Shown here piece after piece: positions 41,851 to 53,860 of a stretch of DNA of 64,000 nucleotides. The notes below the pieces were generated by a model. The model was not told the origin of the DNA, did no database searches, and worked only from the letters and a program-made list of their open reading frames with translations. Origin of the DNA: Holothuria scabra (taxonomy: Eukaryota; Echinodermata; Holothuroidea; Aspidochirotida; Holothuriidae); assembly GCA_037179385.1 (NCBI GenBank), contig CM074179.1, positions 35,861,905 to 35,925,904 on the forward strand, given 5' to 3'. The translations under genes and the position numbers were made by a program. Position 1 is the first letter of the stretch. Every line of letters starts with the position of its first letter.

Positions 41851-44093
41851 TTAATTTAAATCTTGCTGAATACGTATAATCTTATCCCGAATGATATGCT
41901 AGTGAAACATTTTATGTCAATTGTAAATTTTCTCCAAAGAAATTGACAGATAGGTGAGCAGGGGTGGGGCCATGATTTGCCCGACAGGTGCTCCAGCATT
42001 TCCAGGCCCCGGCAAAAACCATAAGTTAGTTCTGGAAGGATATGACTTGGCACATTTTGAAACGCACGTAGTGGGTCGAATTTTTTACTTTATTTTTATC
42101 AAACGTTTAAAAATCTGGAGTTTTGAAGAAAGTTTAAAATTTTTGAAAGAAATTTAGCTTTTGTAAGAACCATTAACAGTCGAGGTGTTTATTGAAGATT
42201 GTGTCCTTCATATGAGCAAAAATCAAAAACGTTGACTGGGCGACAGCTGAAAGTCTTTTACGCGTTTTGTGGTACTAGGCCTACGTACAAACGCGGTCGG
42301 ATGAAACTAGAAATTTGTCCGAAAACTTTTATCTTCCCTTCTGTCACAGGTCGCAAGTATAGCTTATAACTATTCACGAGTCGAGAGTTCCGTACAGTTT
42401 TCCTGAGCTACTGCGTGGGATGTCAGTCACGGTTCAGGCATTCCCGTCCTTTGTATTTATAGTCCTAGGTCCACTGGTGTGAGTAGTAAACACTTGAATG
42501 ACCTGCACAAGAGTTTATTGTTTGTGTATGATGGCTGTGATGTCGCGTATTCTAGTCGTACAGCGGAAAATTTAAATTTGCGCATGATTAGTTTAAAGGA
42601 GAAGGCAACCAACGGATTTTACACCTATCAGCTAGTAGAGACCACAATTCTAACACATTTTCTGAAAAAAGCTAATCGAATCAGCATAGTTCCAATTTTT
42701 TATAAATTTTTCAATTATTTTTCTTCCCTAATGAATCCCCATGATGTTCGTAGCCATTTTCAGGTTTTCAAAATAAGAGGGCGCTTTAATATGACGTAAA
42801 CGAGCCACATCGTAAGTTATACGATTTCCCATTCATTGCACATGGCGTTTACACTATTCCACAAACCGAAGGGATGTATAAAAAAGGGTCTGAGCCTTCC
42901 CAGGGGCAATAACGTCTGTGTATACCCACCCTAGCCTTGAAAATATGTCTACGAGGACTAGATAGCATTGCCGACAGCTTTAGCAATCTCAAAAGATTGT
43001 TAGGACCTCACTGGGCCTAATGAAGCTCGTGCTTGCTATTTCGCTACGGTAAGAATTGCAAACTGCCTACCTTGTCGTTATGTTCACTCAGACTTCTCTT
43101 CTTTGCCTCAACTAAACAAATATCGGCAGTTAAAAAATCCGCATAGGGACTATTCTGGTATCTTTCTCAAAAGCACTTCCCCAAGATACTGTTAGCTCAC
43201 TCGCTATTTGCGTAGAAAACAGACAAGATCATACAGGTTCCGATTAGTGTCAAAACTGGTACACGTGCTAAGCGTACTAGCCACATGCTAGAACCTTCAT
43301 AAGAGATCCCGCCGACTGCCACTTTGTCCTGTTTTCTTTCTTTATTCTCTGAATACTCACGCTACCAAAGATACCGTTTGATTCCATCTTTCTATACAAA
43401 CGTTCCCGTCCTATATTCCATGTTTAGCGGGAGAGTGTACGACAAAGAGTTCGAGTACATCCTGCTCGTACGTTGTAACGTTAAATTCCGTGCACAGTGT
43501 TTTCACACTGGACAGTGACACTGCACAACAGTTTACTTGTATATTAGTCAAGGTCAACCTGCCATGAGAACGTGTTTGCAGTTCTATACATACAGTTATT
43601 TCCTTTCATCAGGGTTACCCGAACTGTAAGGGTACAGGCAAAGTGTATGGTGACAGACGGCGGTGCGATGGTGTTGCCAATTACGCAAACTATTTTTTCA
43701 TGCTCTTGTTAAAAACCTGTTTTTCATTTTACTTTATTATTGTATGATGAAAATAATTTTATTCAGACATTGAGAATTTTAGTTCCATCTTCAAGGGGAA
43801 TTCAGAAGATGTGTTATGCAGTATATGTGCAATTATAGATAGTTCATGTGGGTTGGTAACTTTTCTGTTGGAAATATGATATGTGGCTCGCTTTCGTCAT
43901 TGAACATCCGGGAACTGGTGAATTTCAAAAAACGATGGCGCGGACTATTAGCTTCTTAAAAATCAATTTTTAAGGTTGAAATGAATACTTCAAAAACTTC
44001 TTAGTGCTTCTTTTGGAAAGAGCATACATTAAAATGGTAGTTTGTAGGCAGAAAAAGCTAGGGTAGCCTTCTCCTTTAATTTGGTTTTGTTAA
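41851..44093. other. Non-coding stretch
   Basis: No gene, RNA or transposon recognised; the 106-codon frame at 42479 has no domain-like features. Confidence 0.3.
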
Positions 44094-44250
44094 AGTGTAC
44101 TTCAAGTCAAAAAATTCAAATATATATAATTAAGAGCATGAAAAATGAATTCCAACAGTCCAACTCCCATCTTCTTAGGACATTCCTGAGCCGAGATATA
44201 AAATGTTGAAGTTTATTCACTTGAAACAAATTGGTCCATTGCGCAATTGA
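44094..44250 (+). mobile_element. Single arm of a TTAA-target MITE
   Basis: TTAA (44090-44093) followed by AGTGTACTTCAAGTCAAAAA and about 150 bp closely matching the left arm of 11219-11765, including GGACATTCCTGAGCCGAGAT. The other arm is absent nearby, so it is a truncated copy. Confidence 0.75.
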
Positions 44251-44580
44251 CATGTATGTGGGCGTAATGAACATTTTATCACGTGCATATTTCCCTGTGC
44301 CTAATTTCTTGTTTTGCGTGGATTCAGTGAGAAAGTGAAAATGACCCCAAAAGTACCAAAATTGTATGAACTGTAAGCATGGTGATATCTTGACGTCTTT
44401 CAGAGAAAAATCGAGGGATTAATTACCGGTAACTGATAGAACATTTGGCCATTTAATTTGTCACTGATAATGGTTATACTTTTTGATTGCTGATTTTTAC
44501 TTAGTTTATAATTGCTCATTTTGTCCTTAGGATTTGGGTAAAAACACACCCCATATACATAGAGTCAGCAGGAAAAAAAG

Positions 44581-44684
44581 GGGGGGGGGGCAAAATTTTT
44601 AATTGATCAAACGAAAACGAAGTTTTTCTCCCCCCCCCACCCCCACCCCACCCCTACCCCCACTCCCCCACCCCCCACCAAAAA
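44581..44684. repeat. G run and CCCCA-rich simple sequence
   Basis: A G run at 44581-44590 and then about 55 bases of CCCCAC/CCCCTA-like simple sequence (44629-44684). Several C runs of four or more on one strand could allow a G-quadruplex on the other. Similar runs accompany hAT-like ends here. Confidence 0.6.
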
Positions 44685-45019
44685 GCTTACATGCTAAATA
44701 TTGGCGTCTGCAGAATTGGTATTAATTAATTAATTACAGTGTAGCGATACTATATTTTGGCGCGATTGATAAGGGTAGGCGGTGCCACTATCTGACGTTA
44801 CACTCGGTCGGTGAACGTAGCAAATTTTTGGAGGAAAAGCCCGAAATCATCGTTCGTGATTTCTTGCGAAACATGTGGAAGCCTTTGATATTGGCCGGGA
44901 GTAAATATTTAAGATGCTGGTTCTTATGAGCAAACTAGACCGGTTTCTGCTGCCATGCTCATTATAACCACAATAGTGGCGCAGCTTCTTCTGTAGTAAG
45001 CCGTCGTTCGCGGCGTGGG

Positions 45020-45935
45020 TTAAATATTTGTAATTGCTTCTAATAAGCAGTCAAGTAAAGTTTTGTCTGAATCTTGTTCATTTTCCCCAGAACTCGTAAA
45101 CATTGATTGAACAAGGAAATCTTTCAGATTTTTGGCCTTTTGTAGGCAATAATCGGTTGTTGGGGGAATAATTTGGACAATCGCGGGTTTTGGCTGATAA
45201 GGTGCCAATTTTTTTGTTAAGGCACATTTATTGTTGGCAGTTTTAACAAGCGGGGTGTAAACAAGTTTAAAAATTAGAGAAGGCACTCTCACTTTTGGTT
45301 TCACAGTTAAGAGGGTTTTCGGTCAGTTTAAGCCACTTTGATGGTGGCGATGTTAATTTCCCCATTTGAGTAATTTCTCAAAAGTAATTTTTGAGTGAAG
45401 GCGTCACATTTCTCCCGGAAGTCACTTTCATTGTTGCACAGGCGGGCGTATCTGAGTACTTCGCCTTTGATAAAGCCTTTGAAGGTAGCTAAGGGGTGTG
45501 CGGAATTACGATCTAGATATTGGTAGGTTTCAGTTGGCTTGGTAAAGACTTTCGTGTCAAGGAGGCCACTTACGCGGAAACGTTCACCTTTGAAAATTTG
45601 AATATCTAGATATGTCACTTCCGTGTTAGAAGCTTCAACTGTGAACTTGAAATGTTCGTGAGCTTCGTTCAGAGAGGCCACTAATTTAGAAAGTTCCTCA
45701 GGTGTGCCATTGTACAGTAGGAGGATGTTGCCCCTATAGCGAAGCCATTTTATTATGTTGGAATCTGTCGGTATAATGCGATTTTCTAAATGATGCATGA
45801 CAATATCGCATATTTCAGGTGAGGCTTGGCTACCCATTGCGCATCCAATCTTTTGTAGGAAAAATTGGTCATCAAATTCAAAAGGAAGTGCCAAGAAAAT
45901 TTTGGCCAAGTTCCAGATCGCCTGGAATGGCACTT
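45020..45935 (-). pseudogene. Dead Penelope-like reverse transcriptase
   Basis: The 201-codon minus-strand frame at 45933-45328 holds palm-region motifs of Penelope-like elements: GCAMGSQASPEICDIVMHHL, then HEHFKFTVEASNTEVTYLDI, KVFTKPTETYQYLDRNSAHP, and RYARLCNNESDFREKCDAF. The catalytic site, normally a Y-x-D-D, reads YRGN: both aspartates have changed, so the enzyme is dead. After stops and a frame change, 45304-45020 continues with KAPxx-type tail sequence (KNLKDFLVQSMF). The endonuclease domain is absent and the 5' part is cut where repeats begin near 45940. Confidence 0.85.
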
Positions 45936-45999
45936 TTCAGGCCTTTTGATTTGCATACAAATATTTCCTATTTTGTCACGGTAGTTTTACGCTACTACA

Positions 46000-47080
46000 G
46001 TTTGGCGTGGAGCGCCGAGAAAATTTTTACAAAATGCCACTAGATCGCTGAAAATGGTGTAACTTATAAAGCCTTGTTAGGTGCACATAAACATTTTTTT
46101 TTTTGTCACCATAGTCTTTTGCCACCGCAGTTTGGCGTAAAGCGCAAAGCAAATTTTGACAAAGTGCTCCCAGATCAATTGAAATAGCACTTTGTTCATG
46201 CCCAGAGAGCCGAAGAAGACACTTCTAAGGCGAGGGCGTCCGCAGAAAAAAAATCAAGGGGGACAAAATTTTTCATTGATCAAATCAGACTGAATTTTTC
46301 TCCCCGAAAAGAGCTTATAACGAACACCTAGTTTAAATCTTCTTACATGTTGTCACCTTTTACTGAAGGGGGGGGGGGGTAGGCAAGTATTTGTGAAGGG
46401 TTAGTATGCAGGCAAACTAAATAAGGGTAGCGAGAACATTTTGGCGCTTAGCGCTTAGAAAAAATTTTGAAAAATGCCGCAAAGATTGCTGGAAATGGGA
46501 CTTCTCATGCCTTGTAAACTGCATTTAAACATTTTCTATTTTGATATCTGATTCTCTGGAAATTGCCAAGCGGCGGTTTTATCTAAAAGGGTTTATATGG
46601 CGCCATATTTTGTAGCAAAGTGCAAAGAATATCTTGGAAAAATGCCTACCAGATTGCTTGAAATTGCACTTTCCATGCAGGCCCTGTAAGTTGCCTCTGA
46701 TCATTTTCTATTTTGAAATCTCATGTTCAGGAATTTTTTTATGCGATACCATCTAAACAATGTTGAAAATTTTGAAAAAAAATGCCTCCCAGATCGCTGG
46801 AAATGTGCACTTTCCGTACAGGCATTCTACTGTTCTAAGTTGCTTCTAATCATTTTCTGTTATAAAATCTTATATTCCGGAAATTTTTATGCGATATCAT
46901 CCAAACAGTTTTGATCTGGGGCCATACTTTGACGAGAAGCGCCAACAAAATTTTGATAAAAATGTCTCCCGATTCGCTGCAAATGGCACTTCCCAGGCCT
47001 TGTAAGTTACATGTATATCATTACCTACTTTGAAACCTGATGTTCTGGAAGTTTTCAAGTGATAGCATCTAAAAAAATAG
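46000..47080. repeat. Diverged tandem units with AAAATTTTGAAAAATGCC and CCAGATCGCTGG
   Basis: At least six copies (near 46020, 46150, 46460, 46635, 46775, 46950) of a module reading roughly GGCGC, AAAATTTTGAAAAATGCC, TCCCAGATCGCTGGAAATGG and CACTT, then CATTTTCTATTTTGAAA. Spacing is about 110-170 bp, not constant. The same module appears singly in other hAT-like elements (10890, 21050 reverse, 32240, 62030). Confidence 0.7.
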
Positions 47081-47175
47081 GTTTATTTATTCTTCGTGTA
47101 TTTTTTCAAGTTTTGGATTTTCCAGGGGGGGGGGGGGGGCAAGTGCCCCCTTGCCCCTACCTGCGGACGCCCATG
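46231..47175. mobile_element. hAT-like element with GGGCGTCCGCAG ends and 8-bp target duplication
   Basis: 945 bp with ends CGAGGGCGTCCGCAG and CTGCGGACGCCCATG. Flanked by TTCTAAGG (46223-46230) and TCCTAAGG (47176-47183), an 8-bp repeat with one mismatch. Carries most of the tandem modules described above, and a G run (47125-47139) followed by CAAGTGCCCCCTTGCCCC near its right end. No transposase. Same family as 32131-32913. Confidence 0.8.
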
Positions 47176-47904
47176 TCCTAAGGAACTATAATTCGAATCA
47201 TTTTCCTCCTGTTCTGAAACCTGAATGTTAAACAGACGACATAGGAAAGTATTATATATAAATTGTTCTATCGAATGATAACAACAGCTAGCTGGGAGTA
47301 TCTAGAATGATGGTAGTCATAATCAAGGGTTGATGAAGGGCTGTCTTGGTACGGCGTGGATTCTGAAAACCAGGGTGTTGTTGCTTAGGGATCAAGTTCT
47401 AACAGTTTGATTGGTCGATAGCCCATTTCTGCCGAACATACAAAGGTGGGTTTCGACAAGTCACGGCGTGGCAAACAATCATGTTAAGTAATATAGCATA
47501 TATGCGAAATGTCTCGATCGACGTTCAAACTGATGGTCTACAATTACTGAATTATGAGCTATGTGCAGTGCTATGACCACCATGCTTCGAAGCTGATAAT
47601 TGCAGCTTTATTTTCTATCATTCCACTCTTACTCCTCTCTATCTCTTCTCCTTTCCGTTTTTCTGTCTTTTTCCCTTTCATTATTTTATTTTAAAAAAGG
47701 GAGGGCCAGGGCCGGGTCGCCCCCTAAATCCGCCCATGTGCTGAAAAATCAAATCAATTTGTCTGTTTTCATTCATAGTTTGAAGAGAACTGATACCAGC
47801 GGGTTGACGAATGCAGTTTTTGCATAGAGTGATGAGAACGTAATGTCTTTGCTTGAACTTCACTGACGTTGTTGGAATTTGTAATGAACTTGAACAGCTC
47901 AGAA

Positions 47905-47975
47905 CTTACGTAAGGAAGTCTTCTGTAGCGAAGGATGAACTCGGCTCCGTCGAGAGGTAGGGCGTTCTACCAACT
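47905..47975 (-). repeat. tRNA-like relic (possible SINE head)
   Basis: On the minus strand TCAGTTGGTAGAACGC resembles a tRNA D-arm/A box and GAGTTCATCC a damaged B box, about 35 bp apart. The acceptor stem cannot be closed. A decayed tRNA-derived SINE is possible; chance similarity is not excluded. Confidence 0.25.
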
Positions 47976-48129
47976 GACAACACGTACTAGGCGCGCGGGA
48001 AACTTTGGCGAAGTGGCCATTGAGTTGTTGCTACGTTCTAGCCGTCAAAACTAAGTGTCCACTACGGCTACGTTACGTACATGGCGTTTTTAGTAGGTCT
48101 CCACTGCGTCTTGTTTGGGCTACGTCAAT

Positions 48130-48167
48130 GCTACGTGGGTTTTGAACATGTTCAAAGTCCACGTAGC
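48130..48167. repeat. Near-perfect palindrome with CTACGTGG ends
   Basis: CTACGTGGGTTTTGAACATG followed by TTCAAAGTCCACGTAG is self-complementary over 36 bp with two mismatches. Several CTACGT words surround it. Could be the centre of a foldback element or a factor-binding palindrome. Confidence 0.6.
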
Positions 48168-48435
48168 AGGAAATTTGTCTCTAGAGACCCCGGAGATCAC
48201 ACCGCGTTCATGAAAGTTCCCATCACGACCTTAGAGATTTCCAGGAGTTTCTGATGCGTTTCAGCGGTTTTTGATTGACGCAGCGGCAAATCCATTGACG
48301 TGCAATTGCCGAGGCCTTCAAGGACACATTTAGTTGGAAAAACTGTAACCAGTATGCTGGTAACCGTTGACTTGTTTCATGAGTTAAGGCCGGGCAGTTT
48401 TCACATGCCTTCGTACTTAAAGGAACATTAAGAAA

Positions 48436-48720
48436 ATGTGCCGTTTTCACATTTTCGGATCTAGACAGACTGGATATTACAGGAAAACTAATGTGCCGTT
48501 TCACATTTTCCTTTTTCCATGAACTTTTAAGGAGATGTGCCGTTTTTCACATTTTCCTTATTCTGTGAACTTAAGGAACTGTGCCGTTCTTCACATTTTC
48601 CTCATTTCTCAAATTTAGGAGGAATGTGCCGTTTTCCACATTTTCCTAAGTACTGAACTCCACGGAAGAGTGCTGTAATTTAAATTTTCCTGGAACTTAA
48701 GGTGTGCCGTATTCTCATCA
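48436..48720. repeat. About 45-bp minisatellite with AATGTG/CACATT core
   Basis: Six to seven imperfect units, each with ATGTGCCGTTTTCACATTTT and a variable spacer ending in AACTTAAGG-like sequence. Each core is itself a small inverted repeat (AATGTG ... CACATTT). The last two units are degraded. Confidence 0.8.
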
Positions 48721-49628
48721 TTACTGTTATTTCTCATCCTATATTCTGGTCCGACTATTTTAATTTAACTCGAGGTGGGGGAACAGCATCCTGTATATAG
48801 CAGTTACTCTCACTGCAGTCATTCTACATCTTGTTACGATTCCACCTTTACTCTCCTACACTACGTTTCCTGACTGGGCGAGGTGTGTTACTTCATCCCC
48901 AGACGGTGCTTTTGTCCTGACGTCCGCGCTTCCGAGATGTTAACATTAAGTGACTACGCGTAGTACCGTCGGTTCAAGGTGGAGTTCGAATCTAACTACT
49001 TAATTTTTCGCGATCGCGTCTAGCCTGCGTAGCGTCTCTGTGGCTGCAGTCCCCTTTAGGCTGCCGCCCCTCAGAGCCTGCCGGCGATGGTCAGAAATTC
49101 CGTTCAATGAGTCCAAAAGTTGATTGTTTTAATATTCATGAGCACTCACCACAATTGGTCTATTCCTGGGGTAGGCGGTGCTCCACGACTAAATCTTGGC
49201 AATGCTACGTTGAACACAAAGACGTTTAAACTAAACAAAAACATAGGCTTTTTACGTCCGTTAAAAGCTTTCAATTTAGATGGAAGTCTTGATCTTGGAC
49301 AGCCTCTTTTAAACAACAACTTTCATTAAAGAATGGATTTAAAACAGTAATCTTTTGTTGAAAAGTATCGAACTAGTCTTTCAAGTGGCTGTGGGATTGG
49401 TTGTTCTTAATTAACCGCTGTGCTGTGTGTGTATGCTTGCACTGTACCACACAATACCAGTGTCAAATAACATCGACCACAGTGACTCCGTGCACTGTTG
49501 TACAATGGTACAAGTGTTTGCCTGTTAAATAAACATTAACAGCCTTGCTTCAACCAATCCACGTAGAGTTATGTAAATGAAGTTTCCGTAAGATTTCTAC
49601 GCAGTTGAACAGATTTGGTGTCCAGCGC

Positions 49629-49683
49629 CGGCGGACGTTGATTTTTTCGTAGCGATGAGCTGGACGAAAAAATTCGTCCGCCC
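49629..49683. repeat. Hairpin in a GC-rich patch
   Basis: GGCGGACGTTGATTTTTTCG pairs with CGAAAAAATTCGTCCGCC with a 2-base bulge and a loop of about 14 bases. The arms are about 20 bp. No flanking duplication was seen. Confidence 0.6.
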
Positions 49684-49689
49684 CGCGGG

Positions 49690-51555
49690 CTAGATCACGT
49701 CAGGCTACAGAACTACTGACTTTCGTGAACAGCGTGGAATCCTAATCACCATCGAAATACACCTTTAAAGTTGTAGCAAAGGAGGACAGTAATATTCCCC
49801 CGACGAGATAAACTCGCTGGACCCATGAAAATCAGCAGGAACAACTGATTGTAAACCTCAGGTAAACTAAGGATAAGTTTAATATTTTAAGAGTAAGAAC
49901 AGTGTTTATTCTACCAACCAGTAATTGGAGATTATCTCAAAAGTATATCGTATCTGTTGTAAGTTCAATAATAATTTTCTTACCTAAATAAATTTGTTCT
50001 GTCGATTCCTATCTGTTATGCAGTCCAGTACTAGTCTCATATCAAATTATCGCCAAGTTCCCTTCCTTTCATAACAACCACGTGACACCTTCTTTGAACA
50101 AAGATTTGAAAATAAAGGCTTATTATATTGGAGAAAGTTTGGAATTCAAAGTAAGAAATTTGTTCTTTTTTGTGAGGATTCAATGAAGAATTGGGGTTTT
50201 TATGAAGCTTTTAAAAGATATGCCTTTCAAGAGAAAAATCAGGTAGCATGTCGGCGTCATTCACAAAAGTTGGCTTTGTTTTATGTGTGCGGGGTATCCA
50301 TCAAAATTGTAAAATTTTGCCATTTTGAAAAAGAAAATATTTGAAAATATGAAGCTTAAATTGGAGAAAAGAGTTTTATTTTACTGTTTCGGAGGAGTCT
50401 ATTGAGGAATCTGACCTTACAAGAAAAATCAAGCAGCTGGGCAATTTGTAGTTTTATTGGAGTTAATGAACATCATCATGCAGATTCAGGTCCCCGGACA
50501 GTCGGGGCATATTGGAAAAATTCGCCGTGAAAAATGTTTGGCTTCCCATATGTTTGAAGTGTTGTAGTTTACACCTTTACACATTGACATTAGGCGTACG
50601 GGAAAGTTTTAGTTCGGGGAGGGGCAGACAGGGTAAGGGGGCGGGCAGAAGATTCGCTTTTGTCCAAAAAATGTAATCCTGCCTGACAAACTATATCTAA
50701 GCGGAACGAGCAGAAATTTTTGAAACATTGAGAACCCCAGACATAGGTGAAGATGGCATTTCCCATACTAGTAACTAGAAATGAAGCAGACTTTATTTTG
50801 AGCTTTCCTTTGCAATAAAAGTTTCACTTCAATAGAAAAAACGAACTTGCTAATTGATCAGAAAATTGTCAGATAAAAGGTAGGCCTACCACTACCATTA
50901 GATGAAATGGTCTTTTTTCTTTTCGGGGAGAACTATTCAACGGAATTAAAAACATGATTATATTTTTCACTCTACTGAGACTCTCCGTTGTATTCAATTG
51001 CAAGGTCCATTAATCTGATGAAATTTTTCTTTGTGACTGCCCGAACGCCCTACTATAAATGATTTTACTTCTAGCTTCTTCGAAAATATGTCACTTTACA
51101 ACATGGCTCCAAATAAATATTCCGATAGGAAAACATCCTCGCACTATTGTTTTTTTATTATGTGATACTGCCGATTTTCATTACTCTTGCTCGGATTCGG
51201 CTGTCGCCTGACCAACCCCCGTCCGTTTTTGTAAGGGAAATTGGGAATTTTGAGTGTAGGCAAAATTAAAAGGTCGACTTAAGTTCATCGGGAAGGGTTA
51301 CATCTTTTATAGAAGGCCTAGGTGGAGACTCTCCGACGAGATTGAATCTTCTCATCGACTGGGGAGGGCAACCTTTCCCGATGGGGGGGGGGGGGGGGAT
51401 GGCCGCGGTCCCGCTGATGCCATCCTTGGTTTACGTATGCACGTGGAACTTCCATCTCCATGGTCTGCAACACACGTCTTGGTTAGGCCCTATGGGTGAC
51501 CTTGCGAGCACGTATTGAGGATTGGACAAGAAAATTTGACTGAGAATACAGGGGT
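49690..51555. other. Non-coding stretch
   Basis: No gene recognised. G-rich patches at 50618-50655 and a G run at 51385-51400 suggest transposon relics. A hAT-like module without its hairpin (GCGGAACGAGCAGAAATTTT) lies at 50700. Confidence 0.3.
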
Positions 51556-51940
51556 ACGGAAAAGTAGTTAAAACCAATTTCGAAATGTATTGAGATACGG
51601 TTACAAAAGAAAAAAAAACTTAGTTCATGATTATCCATCCAGTAATTTCAGACCTTAAGTTATTTTTGTCAGTTTTAAGCTTCCCCGAAAAATCGCCGTC
51701 CTTCTCGACGGGGGAGGAGAAAGGACAAGGTAATATGGAATGAAGTAAAACAGAGCCTCGAAGCAGTGACTGAAAATCGATTCCAATATGTATTAAAATT
51801 TTGTTACAAAAGAAAAAACATATTCAAGGTAACCCATCTGGTAACTTCAGTCTTTGTAAGGTTTCGTTTTATTTTTATTATATTTTAGGCCAACTCGACG
51901 AAACCGCTGACCTTCCCCGACGGGGGCCAGTGTTCCCCGA
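51556..51940. repeat. Tandem pair of about 200-bp units
   Basis: Unit 1 (about 51556-51725) and unit 2 (about 51765-51935) share, in order, AATGTATT or TATGTATT, GTTACAAAAGAAAAAA, ATCCATCCAGTAATTTCAG or variant, a TTTT-rich part and CTTCCCCGACGGGGG or CTTCTCGACGGGGG. Followed by TTCCCCGACGGGGGGACAAT and a C run at 51962-51974. Confidence 0.6.
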
Positions 51941-52379
51941 CGGGGGGACAATAGCCCCTAGCCCCCCCCCCCCCTCTCCTCGCTAACGCCGACCCTGTAG
52001 GTGCGGTCATCAATTTAGCGCATTTAATCGCAGATCTCCAACTAAAGAAAAAAAGAAAGAAATGGTGCCTGGATCGCAAACGGGGTGAATTTGGAGTGTT
52101 AAGCGGTTGATCCTAGACGCCGTTCTCAAATGCGAAATGCCTCCCCTGGAAGACTGATTCAGACAGTAAAACAAGGTAAACACGGAACCATCGAGGTTTT
52201 CTTTAGACAGACTTTTCCTAGCTTTGTTAATAGATGTACAATAGTTAATGATTCCCATAACCCCATGTTACTACTTACTTTGAACAAAGTTAACACTGAA
52301 CCTGTTTACAGAACACACTGTGTGTGCTATCTTGAGACTCAAGCCTGTATGTACATCGTATAAATTGTATATCCTAAGA

Positions 52380-52800
52380 ATGTTTTTGTTAACGCTATTT
52401 AAACAACAGTGAACACAAAACAGTGTTGGGTCAAAGTCAAATATCGAAAGGTTTATCAATGGATATCATAAATTAGTTAGTAAGATGGAGTTTTACGGCC
52501 CAGTATCCAACCTACTGGTTCAAGTCGAGCCGGCCACTCCCTTTTTTCTAGATGTGACTCACTGGTTTGTTTTCCCTACTCCATTGCTTATGCCGAGCAT
52601 CACGCACAATGGCAGTAGGTTCCTTTTTTAGAGTCGTTTGATATCATAAGATAATAAGTTGTATGAACCTTATTGGTTTCGTTTTCGTTGAGTTCAAAGG
52701 TAGCTTACTGATTATCAGTATACTGCAATTTGAAAAAAAAAAAATGTTGATAAAGAATTAGTATGGTTAGGGGGGGGGGGGTTCTCTTACATCGGTCTTG
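52380..52800. repeat. Dispersed repeat family R4, copy 1
   Basis: Aligns with 58340-58545: CAAGATTTATCAATGGGTAT-like sequence, then TATGAACCTTATTGGTTTCG and TTCAAAGGTAGC, and TAAAGAATTAGTATGGTTAG. Copy 1 holds about 150 extra bases in the middle. A G run lies at 52771-52780. Confidence 0.65.
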
Positions 52801-53860
52801 GTACACCGAAGTCATTAGGGTCCTCGTTTTCGTTTGAAAGCTAGTTACATGAATTAGTACTGGTTAAATATTTTTTAAATGATTTGAAAACATATCTTTT
52901 ATTCTTTTTAACAGGTACTCTCAAACGCAAAGTTATGAATAAAGATATGACAACATAAAGAATGGGAGCTACGTATGACTCGGACATTGTAATTTAGTAA
53001 AAACTGTGAGCATTTCTGTACAGTGCACCGATTTCTCAACTACGCAAGAGATGTCACCTGAGTCATTGTTCATTATGCATATTTAGATGGTATCAAGCTT
53101 CGAATAACCCAGCTTAATTCTAAGACTAACAGGGAACAACTTTTGTCCAAATAAATGTCTATATAAGAACTAATCCTTATGAATTTTGTCTCATTTCAAT
53201 ATTTCGTAACAACAGTACCAAGTTATCAACCGGTAAAATACTTAAGCTAATATTCACCTTTACTAAGTGATAACCCACAACTCTTATTGAGTCATTACAG
53301 TCGGTTGACCGTTGATTAACCGTCGAATACGGCCAGGATAACGCTACGTTGAGTGTAAATCATCGTTAAATCACCGGCGAATGAATTGAAACCACACCAA
53401 TAGGGGTAAAACGTTAGGCTATTATATGAACTTAGCCTCTTTTCAGTATTTTAAGCTAACTTAATCCTTAGAATTAATCAATATCGCATACGAACATTAG
53501 TGATTCACATTTTTCTTATAATCCAATATTCAAATTTGCTTTGTTTGAAAATTGAATCGGTCAGTCATCTTGCAGGAAAATTTGTTTTCTTACCACGTAT
53601 ACAATATTTTAGACCGAAATAAGTTAAATGAATTGAAATTTGTGGTTAATTTAAAGCCTTTCCAGCATAGCTACTGTTGTATTGATATATTGACTCAAAT
53701 TCGACAACAAAAGGTGTGTGGCAGTTTAACGGTCGACACCAGTAGGTGTCCAAGTAGGATTATCAAAGGTTTACTAATTTGAGACAAATATTCATTAACA
53801 GTTTGAACTTGCTAGTAGTTACAATTCATAGTCAGGCCGTAAACTGTGTCCTTACTTATA

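Noticed and set aside
47905..47975. Functional tRNA gene
   Set aside because: A box is fair but the B box is damaged and no acceptor stem can be formed.
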